Assembly: GCA_019637355.1 (NCBI GenBank)
Contig: JAHBVT010000001.1
Location: 2,077,192 to 2,141,191, forward strand
Source of the DNA: Gemmatimonadaceae bacterium
Lineage (GTDB): Bacteria; Gemmatimonadota; Gemmatimonadetes; Gemmatimonadales; Gemmatimonadaceae
Length of the DNA: 64,000 nucleotides
Reading direction: 5' to 3'
The notes under the pieces are model-generated. The model had not been told where the DNA came from. It saw only the letters and a program-made list of their open reading frames with translations, and made no database searches. Shown here in pieces: positions 7,981-16,758 of this stretch (positions are counted from its first letter, which is position 1; every line of letters starts with the position of its first letter). The position numbers and the translations under genes were made by a program.

Positions 7981-9063
7981 GTGATCCGTTGCACGTTCTG
8001 TGGCCGTGACAATGACCCTGCCTCGAAGTTCTGCCTCGACTGCGGCAAGCCCGTCGTCGCGAGCGGGGCACGCATCATCCCCGTGCCGGATGCGGCGCAG
8101 GCCTCCGGCGGCGGCTTCGCCGTGCCCAGCACGCGCGTGTCGGCCAAGATACCCGGAGGCGCAGCCGTGAAGGCCCCGTGCCGCTACTGCCAGACGCCGG
8201 TGGATCCGGCCCTGCCCTTCTGCCCCAAGTGCGGCGGTCGTGTGGCAGCAGAGCCACCGGCGCTCAAGAGTTCCGCCGTCTGCGCCTCCTGCACGGCGCC
8301 GGTGACTCCCGGCGTGGACGTGTTCTGCGCCCGCTGCGGCACGCGAGTCGCCTCGGCCATCGAGCCGCCGGCCACGCCGCCGATGGGCACCGCCGTGTTC
8401 TCCGCGCGGAACACGGTGAGCGGCCCGAAGATCGCCGTGCTCGACAGCGCCGGCCAGGTGCTCAAGACCGTCACGATGGACAGCGTCGAAGCGACCATCG
8501 GCCGCGCGGACGGCGAACTGCGCTTCGGTGACGACGTCTATATGAGCCCGGTGCACGCCCAACTCTCGTTCCGCGAGGGGCAACTGTTCCTGCGCGACCT
8601 CGGCTCGCGCAACGGCACCTGGCTGTATGCCACCGAGCCGTACAAGCTGCAGGACGGCGACACCATCCTCGTGGGTTCGCAGATCATCCGTTTCCGCCGC
8701 CTCGGCTACCCGGGCCCCAACCCGCCCGAGGCCGACGCCACTCGCCGCCTGGGCTCGGCCGTCCCCAGCGCCGACGTCGCCGTGCTCCAACAGCTGCGTG
8801 CCGACGGCTCGGCGCGCGACAGCTGCCACCTCTCGCCCGCGCGCTCGGTGGTGATCGGGCGTTCGGATGGCGACTGGCTGTTCCCCTACGACCAGACGAT
8901 GAGCGGCCGCCACGCCGAGATCCGCAGCGAAGACCTCGAGTTCATCGTGCTCGACCTCGGCAGCCGCAACGGCATCGCCGTCGGCGTGCGCGGCGAGCGT
9001 CCGGTGAAGGCCGGCCAGCGCATCCTGCTCGGCGACCAGACCCTGCGTGTGGAGAGCTTGTGA
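7981..9063 (+). CDS. zinc-ribbon protein with two FHA domains
   Basis: The first 120 residues hold three zinc-ribbon units (CTFC..CLDC, CRYC..CPKC, CASC..CARC). Two FHA domains follow, at about 150-235 and 270-355, each with the GR..S..HA..LGSRNG phosphothreonine-binding signature. FHA domains read phosphorylated Thr, so this is likely an adaptor for the kinase encoded next. I set the GTG start at 7981 because the zinc ribbon begins at once; the frame stays open upstream but overlaps the divergent gene. The stop overlaps the kinase start by four bases (GTGA), which implies coupled translation. Cytoplasmic. Confidence 0.88.
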   Translation: MIRCTFCGRDNDPASKFCLDCGKPVVASGARIIPVPDAAQASGGGFAVPSTRVSAKIPGGAAVKAPCRYCQTPVDPALPFCPKCGGRVAAEPPALKSSAVCASCTAPVTPGVDVFCARCGTRVASAIEPPATPPMGTAVFSARNTVSGPKIAVLDSAGQVLKTVTMDSVEATIGRADGELRFGDDVYMSPVHAQLSFREGQLFLRDLGSRNGTWLYATEPYKLQDGDTILVGSQIIRFRRLGYPGPNPPEADATRRLGSAVPSADVAVLQQLRADGSARDSCHLSPARSVVIGRSDGDWLFPYDQTMSGRHAEIRSEDLEFIVLDLGSRNGIAVGVRGERPVKAGQRILLGDQTLRVESL

Positions 9064-10745
9064 GCGAACAGAAAGTCTGCCCCACCTGCGGCACTGAGTA
9101 TCCGCTCAGCGAGCGCTTCTGCCCGCGCGACGGCACGGCGCTGCGTTCGGCAAACGCCCAGGCTGATCTGCTCGGCTCCGTCATTGCGGACCGCTACCAC
9201 ATCCTCAAGAAGCTCGGCGAAGGCGGGATGGGCACGGTGTACCTGGCCGAGCACGTGAAGATGGGCCGCAAGAGCGCGCTCAAGGTGATGAACCCGGGGA
9301 TGAACACCGACCCCGACGCCATCGCGCGCTTCAATCGCGAGGCGTCGAACGCTTCGCGGCTCTCGCATCCGAACATCTGCGGCATCTATGACTTCGGCGA
9401 GACGCCCGACGGCCTGATCTACCTCGCAATGGAGTTCATCGAGGGCAAGGCGCTCACCGACCTGATCGAGGCCGACGGCGCGCTGCAACCAGCACGCGCA
9501 GCGAGCATCGTGCACCAGACGGCCGATGCGCTGCAGGTGGCGCACGACGCGGGCATCGTGCATCGCGACCTCAAGCCCGACAACATTATGGTCACCAAGA
9601 ACCGGGATGGCTCCGACTTGGTGAAGGTCGTGGACTTCGGCATCGCCAAGGCCAGCTCCAGCGACGCGCAGAAGGTGACCAAGACCGGGCTCGTGGTCGG
9701 CACGCCCGAGTATATGAGCCCCGAGCAGCTCGCCGGTGATAAGCTCGATGGCCGCAGCGACACCTACTCGCTCGGACTCGTCGCATTCAATTGCCTCACC
9801 GGCAAGCTGCCCTTCCCGAGCGAGTCAGCGCAGGAGGCGATGATTATGCGCCTCACCGACCGGCCACGCACGCTGGCGGAGATTCGTCCAGACATCGCGT
9901 GGCCGGATGAACTGCAGGCGGTGCTGGACAAGGCCTTGGCGCGCGACGCCGCCGAGCGCTACCAGAGTGCGGCGCAGTTCGGACGCGACTTCGCGGCGGT
10001 GGTGGCGGAGATGCCGTCGGTGCAGGCCACCGAGGGCGCGACGCAGGTGATTGGCGCGATGAGCGCGCCGGCGGCGAAGACCGCGCCGATGGCGGCCACG
10101 CCGATGCCGAAGACGCGTGTGGCCGGCCCGGGCGACCGGCAGTCACCAGCCAAGGGCTCGGCGCCGGCACCGGTCGCGAAGAAGACGCCGCTGGTGCCGA
10201 TTCTCGGTGGTGTTGCGGCGGTCGCGGTGATCGGGTTTCTGGGGATCAAGCAGCTAGGTGGAAAGGCCGACCCGGCGCCCGTCACGCCGCCCCAGGTTGC
10301 GCAGGACACGGGGACGCAGACGAGGCCGCCGGCTGATCCGACGCCTGCGGGACCGACGGGGGCGAACACGCAGCAGATGAGCAATCCGGTGAACCCGGGG
10401 ACGAGCGGGCCGCGTACGGAGCCGAGGCCGCAAACGCCCAATACGACACCTGTGCCTGCGCCCACCAACGTGAACTCGCTGCTCGCCACGTGGCTTACGG
10501 AAGTGCAGGACAATATGGAGAATCGGACGATCGCGCAGCGCGTTCTGCTCGACCTTGAGTCCGTGCGGACCGGCCTCTCGGGCCGACAGCTCGCCGAGTG
10601 GCATTTCGTCGAGATGCACGCCTTTATGGTGCGCGAGGACCCGCAGGCGTGTCGGGCCGCGCGCGACGTCAAGCGCCTCACCACGGACCCCTTGCGCGTC
10701 TCGGTGGCGGATGGCGTGCTTCGCGAACCGAGTTGCGACCCGTGA
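9060..10745 (+). CDS. Ser/Thr protein kinase with N-terminal zinc ribbon and one membrane segment
   Basis: A 561-residue Hanks-type kinase. Residues 1-25 carry a CPTC..CPRD zinc-ribbon-like knot. The kinase domain spans about 45-310, with glycine loop GEGGMG, Lys75, catalytic HRDLKPDN (Asp170), DFG (192-194) and APE-equivalent SPE. A proline/alanine linker leads to one hydrophobic segment (around 380-400, VPILGGVAAVAVIGFLGI), then a periplasmic tail of about 150 residues. It probably senses an external or envelope state and phosphorylates cytoplasmic partners, with the FHA protein before it and the PP2C phosphatase after it as likely partners. A 100-base gap separates it from the phosphatase gene. 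Confidence 0.95.
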   Translation: MSEQKVCPTCGTEYPLSERFCPRDGTALRSANAQADLLGSVIADRYHILKKLGEGGMGTVYLAEHVKMGRKSALKVMNPGMNTDPDAIARFNREASNASRLSHPNICGIYDFGETPDGLIYLAMEFIEGKALTDLIEADGALQPARAASIVHQTADALQVAHDAGIVHRDLKPDNIMVTKNRDGSDLVKVVDFGIAKASSSDAQKVTKTGLVVGTPEYMSPEQLAGDKLDGRSDTYSLGLVAFNCLTGKLPFPSESAQEAMIMRLTDRPRTLAEIRPDIAWPDELQAVLDKALARDAAERYQSAAQFGRDFAAVVAEMPSVQATEGATQVIGAMSAPAAKTAPMAATPMPKTRVAGPGDRQSPAKGSAPAPVAKKTPLVPILGGVAAVAVIGFLGIKQLGGKADPAPVTPPQVAQDTGTQTRPPADPTPAGPTGANTQQMSNPVNPGTSGPRTEPRPQTPNTTPVPAPTNVNSLLATWLTEVQDNMENRTIAQRVLLDLESVRTGLSGRQLAEWHFVEMHAFMVREDPQACRAARDVKRLTTDPLRVSVADGVLREPSCDP

Positions 10746-10845
10746 CGCACATCACCACCCGCGCGGCTCAACCATCCTCGCGCCCGTCCGTAGTGACTTG
10801 TAACTTCCCCCTGTCGCGTCCCTTTCCACCTCGCACCCCGCTCTC

Positions 10846-12042
10846 GTGACGGGCTCACCCTCCCCCAGCGACGACGTCGTCGTCCACGTCCACGTCTTCG
10901 GACGCACGGACGTCGGCCGCACACGTGAGCACAACGAGGACACGTTCGCCGTCGCGGACCTGACGACGTTCAATGCGTCGCTGCAGCCCGAGGTGCGGCA
11001 GCACGTCTGCGGCCCGCGCGGCTCGTTCTTTATGGTCGCCGACGGGATGGGCGGCGCCGCGGCCGGCGAGGTCGCCAGCCAGATGGCGGTGGACACGATC
11101 CTGGCCGAACTCGACGCGCGCTGGCGGGCCGCGCAGTCGGCCGACGCCGAGACCTTCGCGCACGCGCTGAAGGCAGCCACCGAGACGGCCAACGCGAAGA
11201 TCCACCAATATGCCGCCACGCATCCCGAGAACCGCGGGATGGGCACCACGGCGACGATTGCCGGCCTGCTCGGCGATACGCTGTTCCTCTGCCAGGTCGG
11301 CGACTCGCGCGGGTACATCGTGCGCGCCGGCGAGGCCATCCAGATCACGAAGGACCAGTCGCTGATGCAGAAGCTGATCGAGGCCGGGGAGATGACGCCC
11401 GAGGAAGCCGAGGTCAGCGAGCGCCGCAACATCATCCTGCAGGCGCTGGGTCCCGAGCCGAAGATCAAGGTGGACCTCACCTCGCAGCAGGTGATGCGCG
11501 GCGACACGCTGATCCTCTGCTCCGACGGCCTCTCGGGTCAGGTGCGTGCCAACGAAATCGCTGAAGTCGTGCGCACCTCGCCTGATCTCGTTGAGGTCTG
11601 CAAGCGCCTGATCGACCTCGCCAACGAGGCCGGCGGCCCGGACAACATCACCGTGGTGGCGGCGCGCTTCGAGGGCAACGGCCTGAAGGACTCGGGCGCC
11701 GAGACGCTCGCGCATCGTGTGTACCGCGGTTCGTCCGAGCGCCCGACGATCCCGATGGACCGCAGCTCGATCCCGCAGCTGAGCGCGGTTGACGACGACG
11801 AGATCGACGATCAGTCGGAGATCCCGACGCTCGAGACCGACGCCTACAAGCCCGAGAAGGTAGTGGTCGGCAACGCGGGGAGCGGCCCGACGGTGGAGAT
11901 CGCCCCGAGCGTGCGAGCCAAGCTCCCCGAGCCTCCACCGCCGGGCGGCCGCATCCCCGCGTGGACGCTGCGGATGTACTTCGGTGCGCTCGCCGCCCTC
12001 GTCGCCTTCGTCGCCCTCTTCATCTACCTGCGCCGCGACTGA
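10846..12042 (+). CDS. PP2C-type Ser/Thr protein phosphatase, membrane-anchored
   Basis: A 398-residue metal-dependent phosphatase that would reverse kinase signalling. The PP2C metal motifs are present: NED in TREHNEDTF near residue 30, DGMGG near 67, GDSRGY and the C-terminal GGPDNITVV. An acidic linker of about 110 residues is followed by a C-terminal hydrophobic segment (about 372-394) and a short basic tail, so the catalytic part faces the cytoplasm. The GTG start is at 10846. The stop shares bases with the ATG of the FHA-protease gene (ATGA-type overlap), tying the two products together. Confidence 0.94.
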   Translation: MTGSPSPSDDVVVHVHVFGRTDVGRTREHNEDTFAVADLTTFNASLQPEVRQHVCGPRGSFFMVADGMGGAAAGEVASQMAVDTILAELDARWRAAQSADAETFAHALKAATETANAKIHQYAATHPENRGMGTTATIAGLLGDTLFLCQVGDSRGYIVRAGEAIQITKDQSLMQKLIEAGEMTPEEAEVSERRNIILQALGPEPKIKVDLTSQQVMRGDTLILCSDGLSGQVRANEIAEVVRTSPDLVEVCKRLIDLANEAGGPDNITVVAARFEGNGLKDSGAETLAHRVYRGSSERPTIPMDRSSIPQLSAVDDDEIDDQSEIPTLETDAYKPEKVVVGNAGSGPTVEIAPSVRAKLPEPPPPGGRIPAWTLRMYFGALAALVAFVALFIYLRRD

Positions 12043-13433
12043 TGTCTGTCGAGTTCCGCATCACCAAGGGCGCCCGCGCGGGTGCCCGCGAGCGGTTCGA
12101 CAAGTCCATCGTCGCCATCGGGCGGCACCCAATCAACGACCTGCGCTTCGACGTCGAACGTGATCTCGACGTCTCCTCGCGCCACGCCGAGCTCCGCGTG
12201 GTCGGCGACCGCTGCGTACTGGTGGATCTCGGCTCGACCAACGGCACCTTCGTGAACGGCCAGCGCGTGGAGGGCGAGCGCGCACTCTTCGACGGCGACG
12301 TGGTGACGTTCGGCGCCAATGGTCCGCAGGCGGAGTTCCGCGTGGTCGGCGAGGCGGCCTCGGCGGCACCGGGAACGCGTGCCTCGGCGGCGGCACCGGC
12401 CGCGGCGCAGGCACAGTCGAGCAACCGCCCGAACACCGAAGTGCGCATTGCGATGGCGGTCGAGAAGCAGACCGGCACGCTGAAGCGGATGGTGCTGGGC
12501 CTGGCCGCCGTGGTGATCGTCGGTGCGCTCGCCGCGGTGTGGATGACGCGCAAGAGCGCCGCCGAGACCCGGGCGCAGTTGGCGTCGCTGATCGCGGCCA
12601 ACGACTCGCTGGCCCGTGCGCTCGAGGCTCGCCTCGCGCAGACCGGCATCGCCGAGGCCTCCTTGGAGGCAGCGCGCGAAGAGACGCAGCGCTTGGCGCG
12701 GGAACTCCAGGCGCAGCAGGCGCGCGGCGGCGACGTCTCAGCGGCGGCAGCGCGCGTGCGCGAGTCGCAGCAGCGGACGGCATCGATGGCCGCGATGGAC
12801 TACGCCGCCATCACCGAGTCCAACCAACAGGCGATCGCGCTCCTGGTCGTCGAGTTCCCGGACTCCGCCCGCTCCACCGGCACGGGCTTCAACATCCTGC
12901 CGAGTGGCCTGATCGTGACCAACCGGCACGTGATCCAGCAGCCGGATGGCACGCGAGCCCAACGCATCGCCGTGGCCTTTGACGGCACCAGCGGCCAGTG
13001 GAAGCGCGCCGTCGTCGAGCTCGTGAGCGAGACCGACGAGCTGGCCTTCCTGCGCATCACGACCGCGGGCACGTATCCCGTGGTGGCGGGGATCGCGCGC
13101 AACCCGGACGCGGTACGGGTCGGTGCGCCGGTGGCGATCCTCGGGTACCCGCTGGGCACCGCGACCGCGGGAATGCAGGGCAGCATCAACACCGTGCGGC
13201 CGGCCGCCACGCTGTCGGTGGGCACCGTGAGCAAGCGCGTGGACGAGACGTTGCAGTTGGACGCCTTTGCGGCGCAGGGCTCCAGTGGGTCCCCGGTGTT
13301 CAACGCCCGCGGACAGGTCGTCGGGGTGGTGTACGGCGGCGCGACGGAGAGTGCGGGCCGCATCGTGTACGCGGTGCCGGTGGCGCGCCTCGGGGCCCAA
13401 CTGCCCGCCGACGCGCGCGGGATCCTGCGCTAA
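12042..13433 (+). CDS. FHA domain / membrane / trypsin-like serine protease fusion
   Basis: A 463-residue protein. Residues 1-105 form an FHA domain (GRHP..SSRHAEL..LGSTNGTFVNG). A hydrophobic segment follows at about 150-170 (VLGLAAVVIVGALAAVWM), then an alanine-rich coiled coil to about 255, then a DegP/trypsin-like domain with His in VTNRHVI, Asp in TDELAFL and Ser in GSSGSPVF. The layout puts the phosphopeptide reader in the cytoplasm and the protease in the periplasm, so kinase output could steer proteolysis in the envelope (inference). No PDZ domain is seen. Last gene of the four-gene plus-strand set. Confidence 0.92.
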   Translation: MSVEFRITKGARAGARERFDKSIVAIGRHPINDLRFDVERDLDVSSRHAELRVVGDRCVLVDLGSTNGTFVNGQRVEGERALFDGDVVTFGANGPQAEFRVVGEAASAAPGTRASAAAPAAAQAQSSNRPNTEVRIAMAVEKQTGTLKRMVLGLAAVVIVGALAAVWMTRKSAAETRAQLASLIAANDSLARALEARLAQTGIAEASLEAAREETQRLARELQAQQARGGDVSAAAARVRESQQRTASMAAMDYAAITESNQQAIALLVVEFPDSARSTGTGFNILPSGLIVTNRHVIQQPDGTRAQRIAVAFDGTSGQWKRAVVELVSETDELAFLRITTAGTYPVVAGIARNPDAVRVGAPVAILGYPLGTATAGMQGSINTVRPAATLSVGTVSKRVDETLQLDAFAAQGSSGSPVFNARGQVVGVVYGGATESAGRIVYAVPVARLGAQLPADARGILR

Positions 13434-13434
13434 C

Positions 13435-15237
13435 TCAGGGCAGCGGCGGGCGCGGGGCCTGCGGGGGCGTGCCCGTCCCTGACGTCGGCGTGGCGATGCG
13501 GAACGTGCGGGCGTCACGCGCCGCACGCTCCATATCGAACAACTGACGGATCGCGTCGCGACTCAGGGCCTCGATATCCTGTGCCGGCGACGCCTGAGGC
13601 AACACGCGGGTGAGCATCCGCACGCTGCTGCCGCCGCCGGGCAGGTTCACGTCGCGGAGTTGCACGAGGCGGGTCAGGGAATCGTTCGGCAGGGGCACCA
13701 TCGAGATGGAGACAATCACGTCGGCGTCGAGCTGCTCGCGCACGGCGTCCACCGTGCGCGAACGGGCGAGGACGCCGAGCACCGAGTCGCGCGGGACGGT
13801 GGTGTAGCGCGGGTGTGCCTCGAAGGCCCGCTGCAGCGAGTCGGCGATGAACAGCGCGGCGGTGTTGAGGTCCGGGCGCGAGGCGGACGGCCGCGGCGGC
13901 ACGACCACCACGCGGCGTGGGCCTCGGGCCGGAGGCGGCGCGCTGCGCGACGCCAGCTCGGCGCGGCGCAGTTCCTCGACGGACTGTGCCATCGCCTGGG
14001 CGGATACCGCTGCCGTGACGACGGGCCGCATCAGCGAGTCGAGCACCGTGCGTTGGATCTCGCGGCGGATACTGTCGGCCATCGCGAGCAGGGCCGCGGT
14101 GTCGCTGCGCGCACTCGTGGGACGGACACTCGGGCGGCTCTCGGCGATGCGCTGCGAGACCGCCCGCGCGATGGCGATGCTGTCGTCGCGCGTGAGCAGC
14201 GCCGCCGCCGGGGCCATCGCCTGCAGCGATTCGGCCACCGCGAGGGAATCGCGCAGCTGCGCCGTGACCGCGACCTCACCCTGCCGCTGCCCGACCAGCC
14301 AGGCGGCCACGACCATCAACAGACCTGCCGTGGCGAAGGCCAACACGCGGCCTCGCGAGGGCGCCGCCATAGCCATCGCCGGCGTCTCGCCCGAACCGCT
14401 GGGAATGGCGTCCAGCGCCGCCACCACCTCGGCCGCGCTGGCTGGGCGGTCGGCGGGAATCTTCTGCAGCAAGTGCGACACCAGCGTCCGCAGCGCCATC
14501 GGGATGTCCGCACGCGACTGCTCGAGCGGCGCCGGTTCGCGCGTCAGCTGCGCCGCCATCGTCTGCTGCGGCGACGCCTCCTTGAACGGCACCTCACCCG
14601 TCAGCAACTCGTAGGCGAGCAGGCCCAGCGCGTACAGGTCCATCCGGTGATCGGCCGCGGGGTCGGCGGCGATCTGCTCCGGCGCCATATAGGCCGGCGT
14701 GCCGATGGCCATCCCGGCGCTGGTGTAGCCGCTGGTCGGCATCGCCGCGGAGATGGCCTTGCTGACGCCGAAGTCCGTGACGAGGGCGTGCGAGCCCTGC
14801 ATCAGGACGTTGCCCGGCTTGATGTCGCGGTGGATGACGCCGAGCCCGTGCGCGTACTCGAGCGCCTCGGCCACCTCGTGCAGGATGCGCAGGACGTCGC
14901 GCACGGGCAGGCGCCCACCCGTGGCAAGGCGCTCACGCAGCGACTGGCCGTCGATGAACGGCATCGTGTACCAGATCAGCGACCCCTGCTCGCCGGCGCT
15001 GAGCAGCGGCACGATGTGCGGATGCTGCAGTTGCGCCGCGACTTGGATCTCACGGCGGAAGCGCTCGTGGTTCACGCCGGCCGCCAGTTCCGGCGGTAGC
15101 ACCTTCACCACGACCTTGCGGCCCAGCGCGTTGTCGGTGGCGACGAATACGCGGCTCATCCCACCGCCCGTCAGCTCCCGCTCGAGCGTGTAGCTCGGGG
15201 CGAGGGCGGACTGCAGATGGTCGGTGAACTCTGACAC
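13435..15237 (-). CDS. Ser/Thr protein kinase with periplasmic TolB/FlgO-like tail
   Basis: A 600-residue kinase facing the signalling cluster tail to tail, with one base between stops. The kinase domain (about 15-275) has TGGGMSRV loop, VVVKVLPP Lys, HRDIKPGN, DFGVSK and APE. One hydrophobic segment near 297-315 (VLAFATAGLLMVVAAWLVG) is followed by a long helical stretch and a C-terminal domain (about 455-580) with the pattern ALFIADSLQRAF..DADVIVSISM, which resembles the nucleotide-free TolB-N/FlgO fold often fused to such kinases. That tail would sit in the periplasm. Likely a second sensor kinase for the same locus. Confidence 0.93.
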   Translation of the reverse strand: MSEFTDHLQSALAPSYTLERELTGGGMSRVFVATDNALGRKVVVKVLPPELAAGVNHERFRREIQVAAQLQHPHIVPLLSAGEQGSLIWYTMPFIDGQSLRERLATGGRLPVRDVLRILHEVAEALEYAHGLGVIHRDIKPGNVLMQGSHALVTDFGVSKAISAAMPTSGYTSAGMAIGTPAYMAPEQIAADPAADHRMDLYALGLLAYELLTGEVPFKEASPQQTMAAQLTREPAPLEQSRADIPMALRTLVSHLLQKIPADRPASAAEVVAALDAIPSGSGETPAMAMAAPSRGRVLAFATAGLLMVVAAWLVGQRQGEVAVTAQLRDSLAVAESLQAMAPAAALLTRDDSIAIARAVSQRIAESRPSVRPTSARSDTAALLAMADSIRREIQRTVLDSLMRPVVTAAVSAQAMAQSVEELRRAELASRSAPPPARGPRRVVVVPPRPSASRPDLNTAALFIADSLQRAFEAHPRYTTVPRDSVLGVLARSRTVDAVREQLDADVIVSISMVPLPNDSLTRLVQLRDVNLPGGGSSVRMLTRVLPQASPAQDIEALSRDAIRQLFDMERAARDARTFRIATPTSGTGTPPQAPRPPLP

Positions 15238-15303
15238 GGCGATTCGGTGGGTTGAGATAGTCTACTGTACGAGGCTACGGTCTGGCGAGGTTCGGCGTTG
15301 GTC

Positions 15304-16758
15304 CTACGCCAGCCGCCGGGCGGCGGCTTCCTGCATTGCGCGGTCAGCGCTCCACGCACAGATCACGTTCGGCACCTCGGGAAGCGCCTCGGCCAGTGCC
15401 GGCGGTCCGAGCAGCACCGCCACGATCGAGCGCCGTGCGGCACGCGCTGCGGTGACCGCCGCGACGACACGCGCGCGCGTTGCTTCGGTATACCCCGCTC
15501 GCCCGCGTCCGGACGACGGCTCACCGGCAACCACGAGGCACACGGCCCCGCGTCCCTCGTCCGTAGGCCCGTCCACCACCCGCGGCAGGAGCCCGACCGC
15601 GCGCAACGTGCCCAGGAATGGCGCCACGCGCTGTGCCGCACCCGCCGGCCACACATCGTCATCCACAGGTATGACGTCCACCACCGGCCCGATGTTCGTG
15701 AACACGCCGCGTACGGCGTGCACGACCGTGTCGGCGACCTGACGCGCCCAGAGGAGGTCGTCCAGCGTGGGCTCGCGCGGCTCATCGCTGCGGGCCCAGT
15801 CGGCCCAGAACGCCCGCCGCGCCGCGCTGGCCTCAACCTCGTCAAGCAGCACCGCACCCGTATCGATGGCGCGCTCGACCGCGTCGTGCACGCCAGCGAG
15901 ATCTGCCGGTGCGAGGATCAGATCGCAGCCCCCGGCCAGCATCGCCACTGCCGCGTCGCCTTCGGCCCCCAACGCGCGCGCCGCGCCGCCGGACGGCGGC
16001 GGGCTCACCAGCAGCCCCTCGAATTGCAGTTCATCACGCATCAGCTCCCGCAGGATCACGCGGGACCACGCTGCGCCCGCCCCGCTCGTGTCGAGTTGTG
16101 GATATGACACCGGCGAGACGAGCACCGTTGCCACGCCGGCGTCCACCGCCGCGCGAAACGGGACGAGGTCCGTGCCCCAGAGCCCGGCACCGGGCGCGTC
16201 GACCGTCGCCGCGCCGAGCGCAGGGTCCCGCAATGCGCGCCCCTCTCCAGGCAGCGACATCGCCGACGCGAGCACACCCTCAGCTTGGCAGGCGTCGATC
16301 CACGCCACCGCCCACTCCGCCACCCGCTGCGGATCGTGATGCAACGCGCGCGCGCCGAGAAACGGGTTTGCGCGCTCGACGGCGAGGTCGGCGCAGGGGG
16401 CCAGCGCCCAATTCACACCGGCCGTGCGCAGGTCGCGCGCCGTCAGCCGCGCCGCGCGGCGAATCACGTCCTCGTCGCGCAACGCCCCGAGCGCCCCGAA
16501 CGGAGGCAGGCCCGTTGCACCGGTGATGGCGGCACCCGCGCCGCGTTCCGCCGGCGCCGCGATCAACAGGCGGCGGCCGGCGGCCTTCTGCAACGTTGCC
16601 GCCAAGGTTGCGACGGCCTCGCACGGACCGTTGGAAATCACGAAGCCGCCGACGCCGAACTCGAGCGCGTCGTCCACCAGCCCCTGCATATGCGAGAAGC
16701 CGTGGTCCGGATCCCAGCGCAGCTCAGGAATGAGCAGCGCCGCCAGCGGGTGCCTCAC
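15304..16758 (-). CDS. GH3-fold (NagZ-like) protein lacking catalytic residues
   Basis: A 484-residue protein with the N-terminal barrel of family 3 beta-N-acetylglucosaminidases and a second alpha/beta domain. The frame order GATGLPPFGALGA, ..NPFLGARAL.. and the spacing are typical. However, the loop KHFPGHG is replaced by MSLPGEG, the catalytic loop SDDL is SPPP, and the early substrate Asp of the IAxD motif is missing (IAAPAERG). It is therefore probably a non-hydrolysing sugar-binding or regulatory homologue. GTG at 16758 overlaps the anmK stop by four bases, and the upstream open frame is only the shadow of anmK. It belongs to the murQ-anmK recycling operon. Confidence 0.85.
   Translation of the reverse strand: MRHPLAALLIPELRWDPDHGFSHMQGLVDDALEFGVGGFVISNGPCEAVATLAATLQKAAGRRLLIAAPAERGAGAAITGATGLPPFGALGALRDEDVIRRAARLTARDLRTAGVNWALAPCADLAVERANPFLGARALHHDPQRVAEWAVAWIDACQAEGVLASAMSLPGEGRALRDPALGAATVDAPGAGLWGTDLVPFRAAVDAGVATVLVSPVSYPQLDTSGAGAAWSRVILRELMRDELQFEGLLVSPPPSGGAARALGAEGDAAVAMLAGGCDLILAPADLAGVHDAVERAIDTGAVLLDEVEASAARRAFWADWARSDEPREPTLDDLLWARQVADTVVHAVRGVFTNIGPVVDVIPVDDDVWPAGAAQRVAPFLGTLRAVGLLPRVVDGPTDEGRGAVCLVVAGEPSSGRGRAGYTEATRARVVAAVTAARAARRSIVAVLLGPPALAEALPEVPNVICAWSADRAMQEAAARRLA

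Noticed and set aside
9060-15237. Type VI secretion regulatory module (PpkA/PppA/Fha-like)
   Set aside because: Kinase, phosphatase and FHA genes are present, but no Tss structural gene is in the window and the protease fusion does not fit that system.
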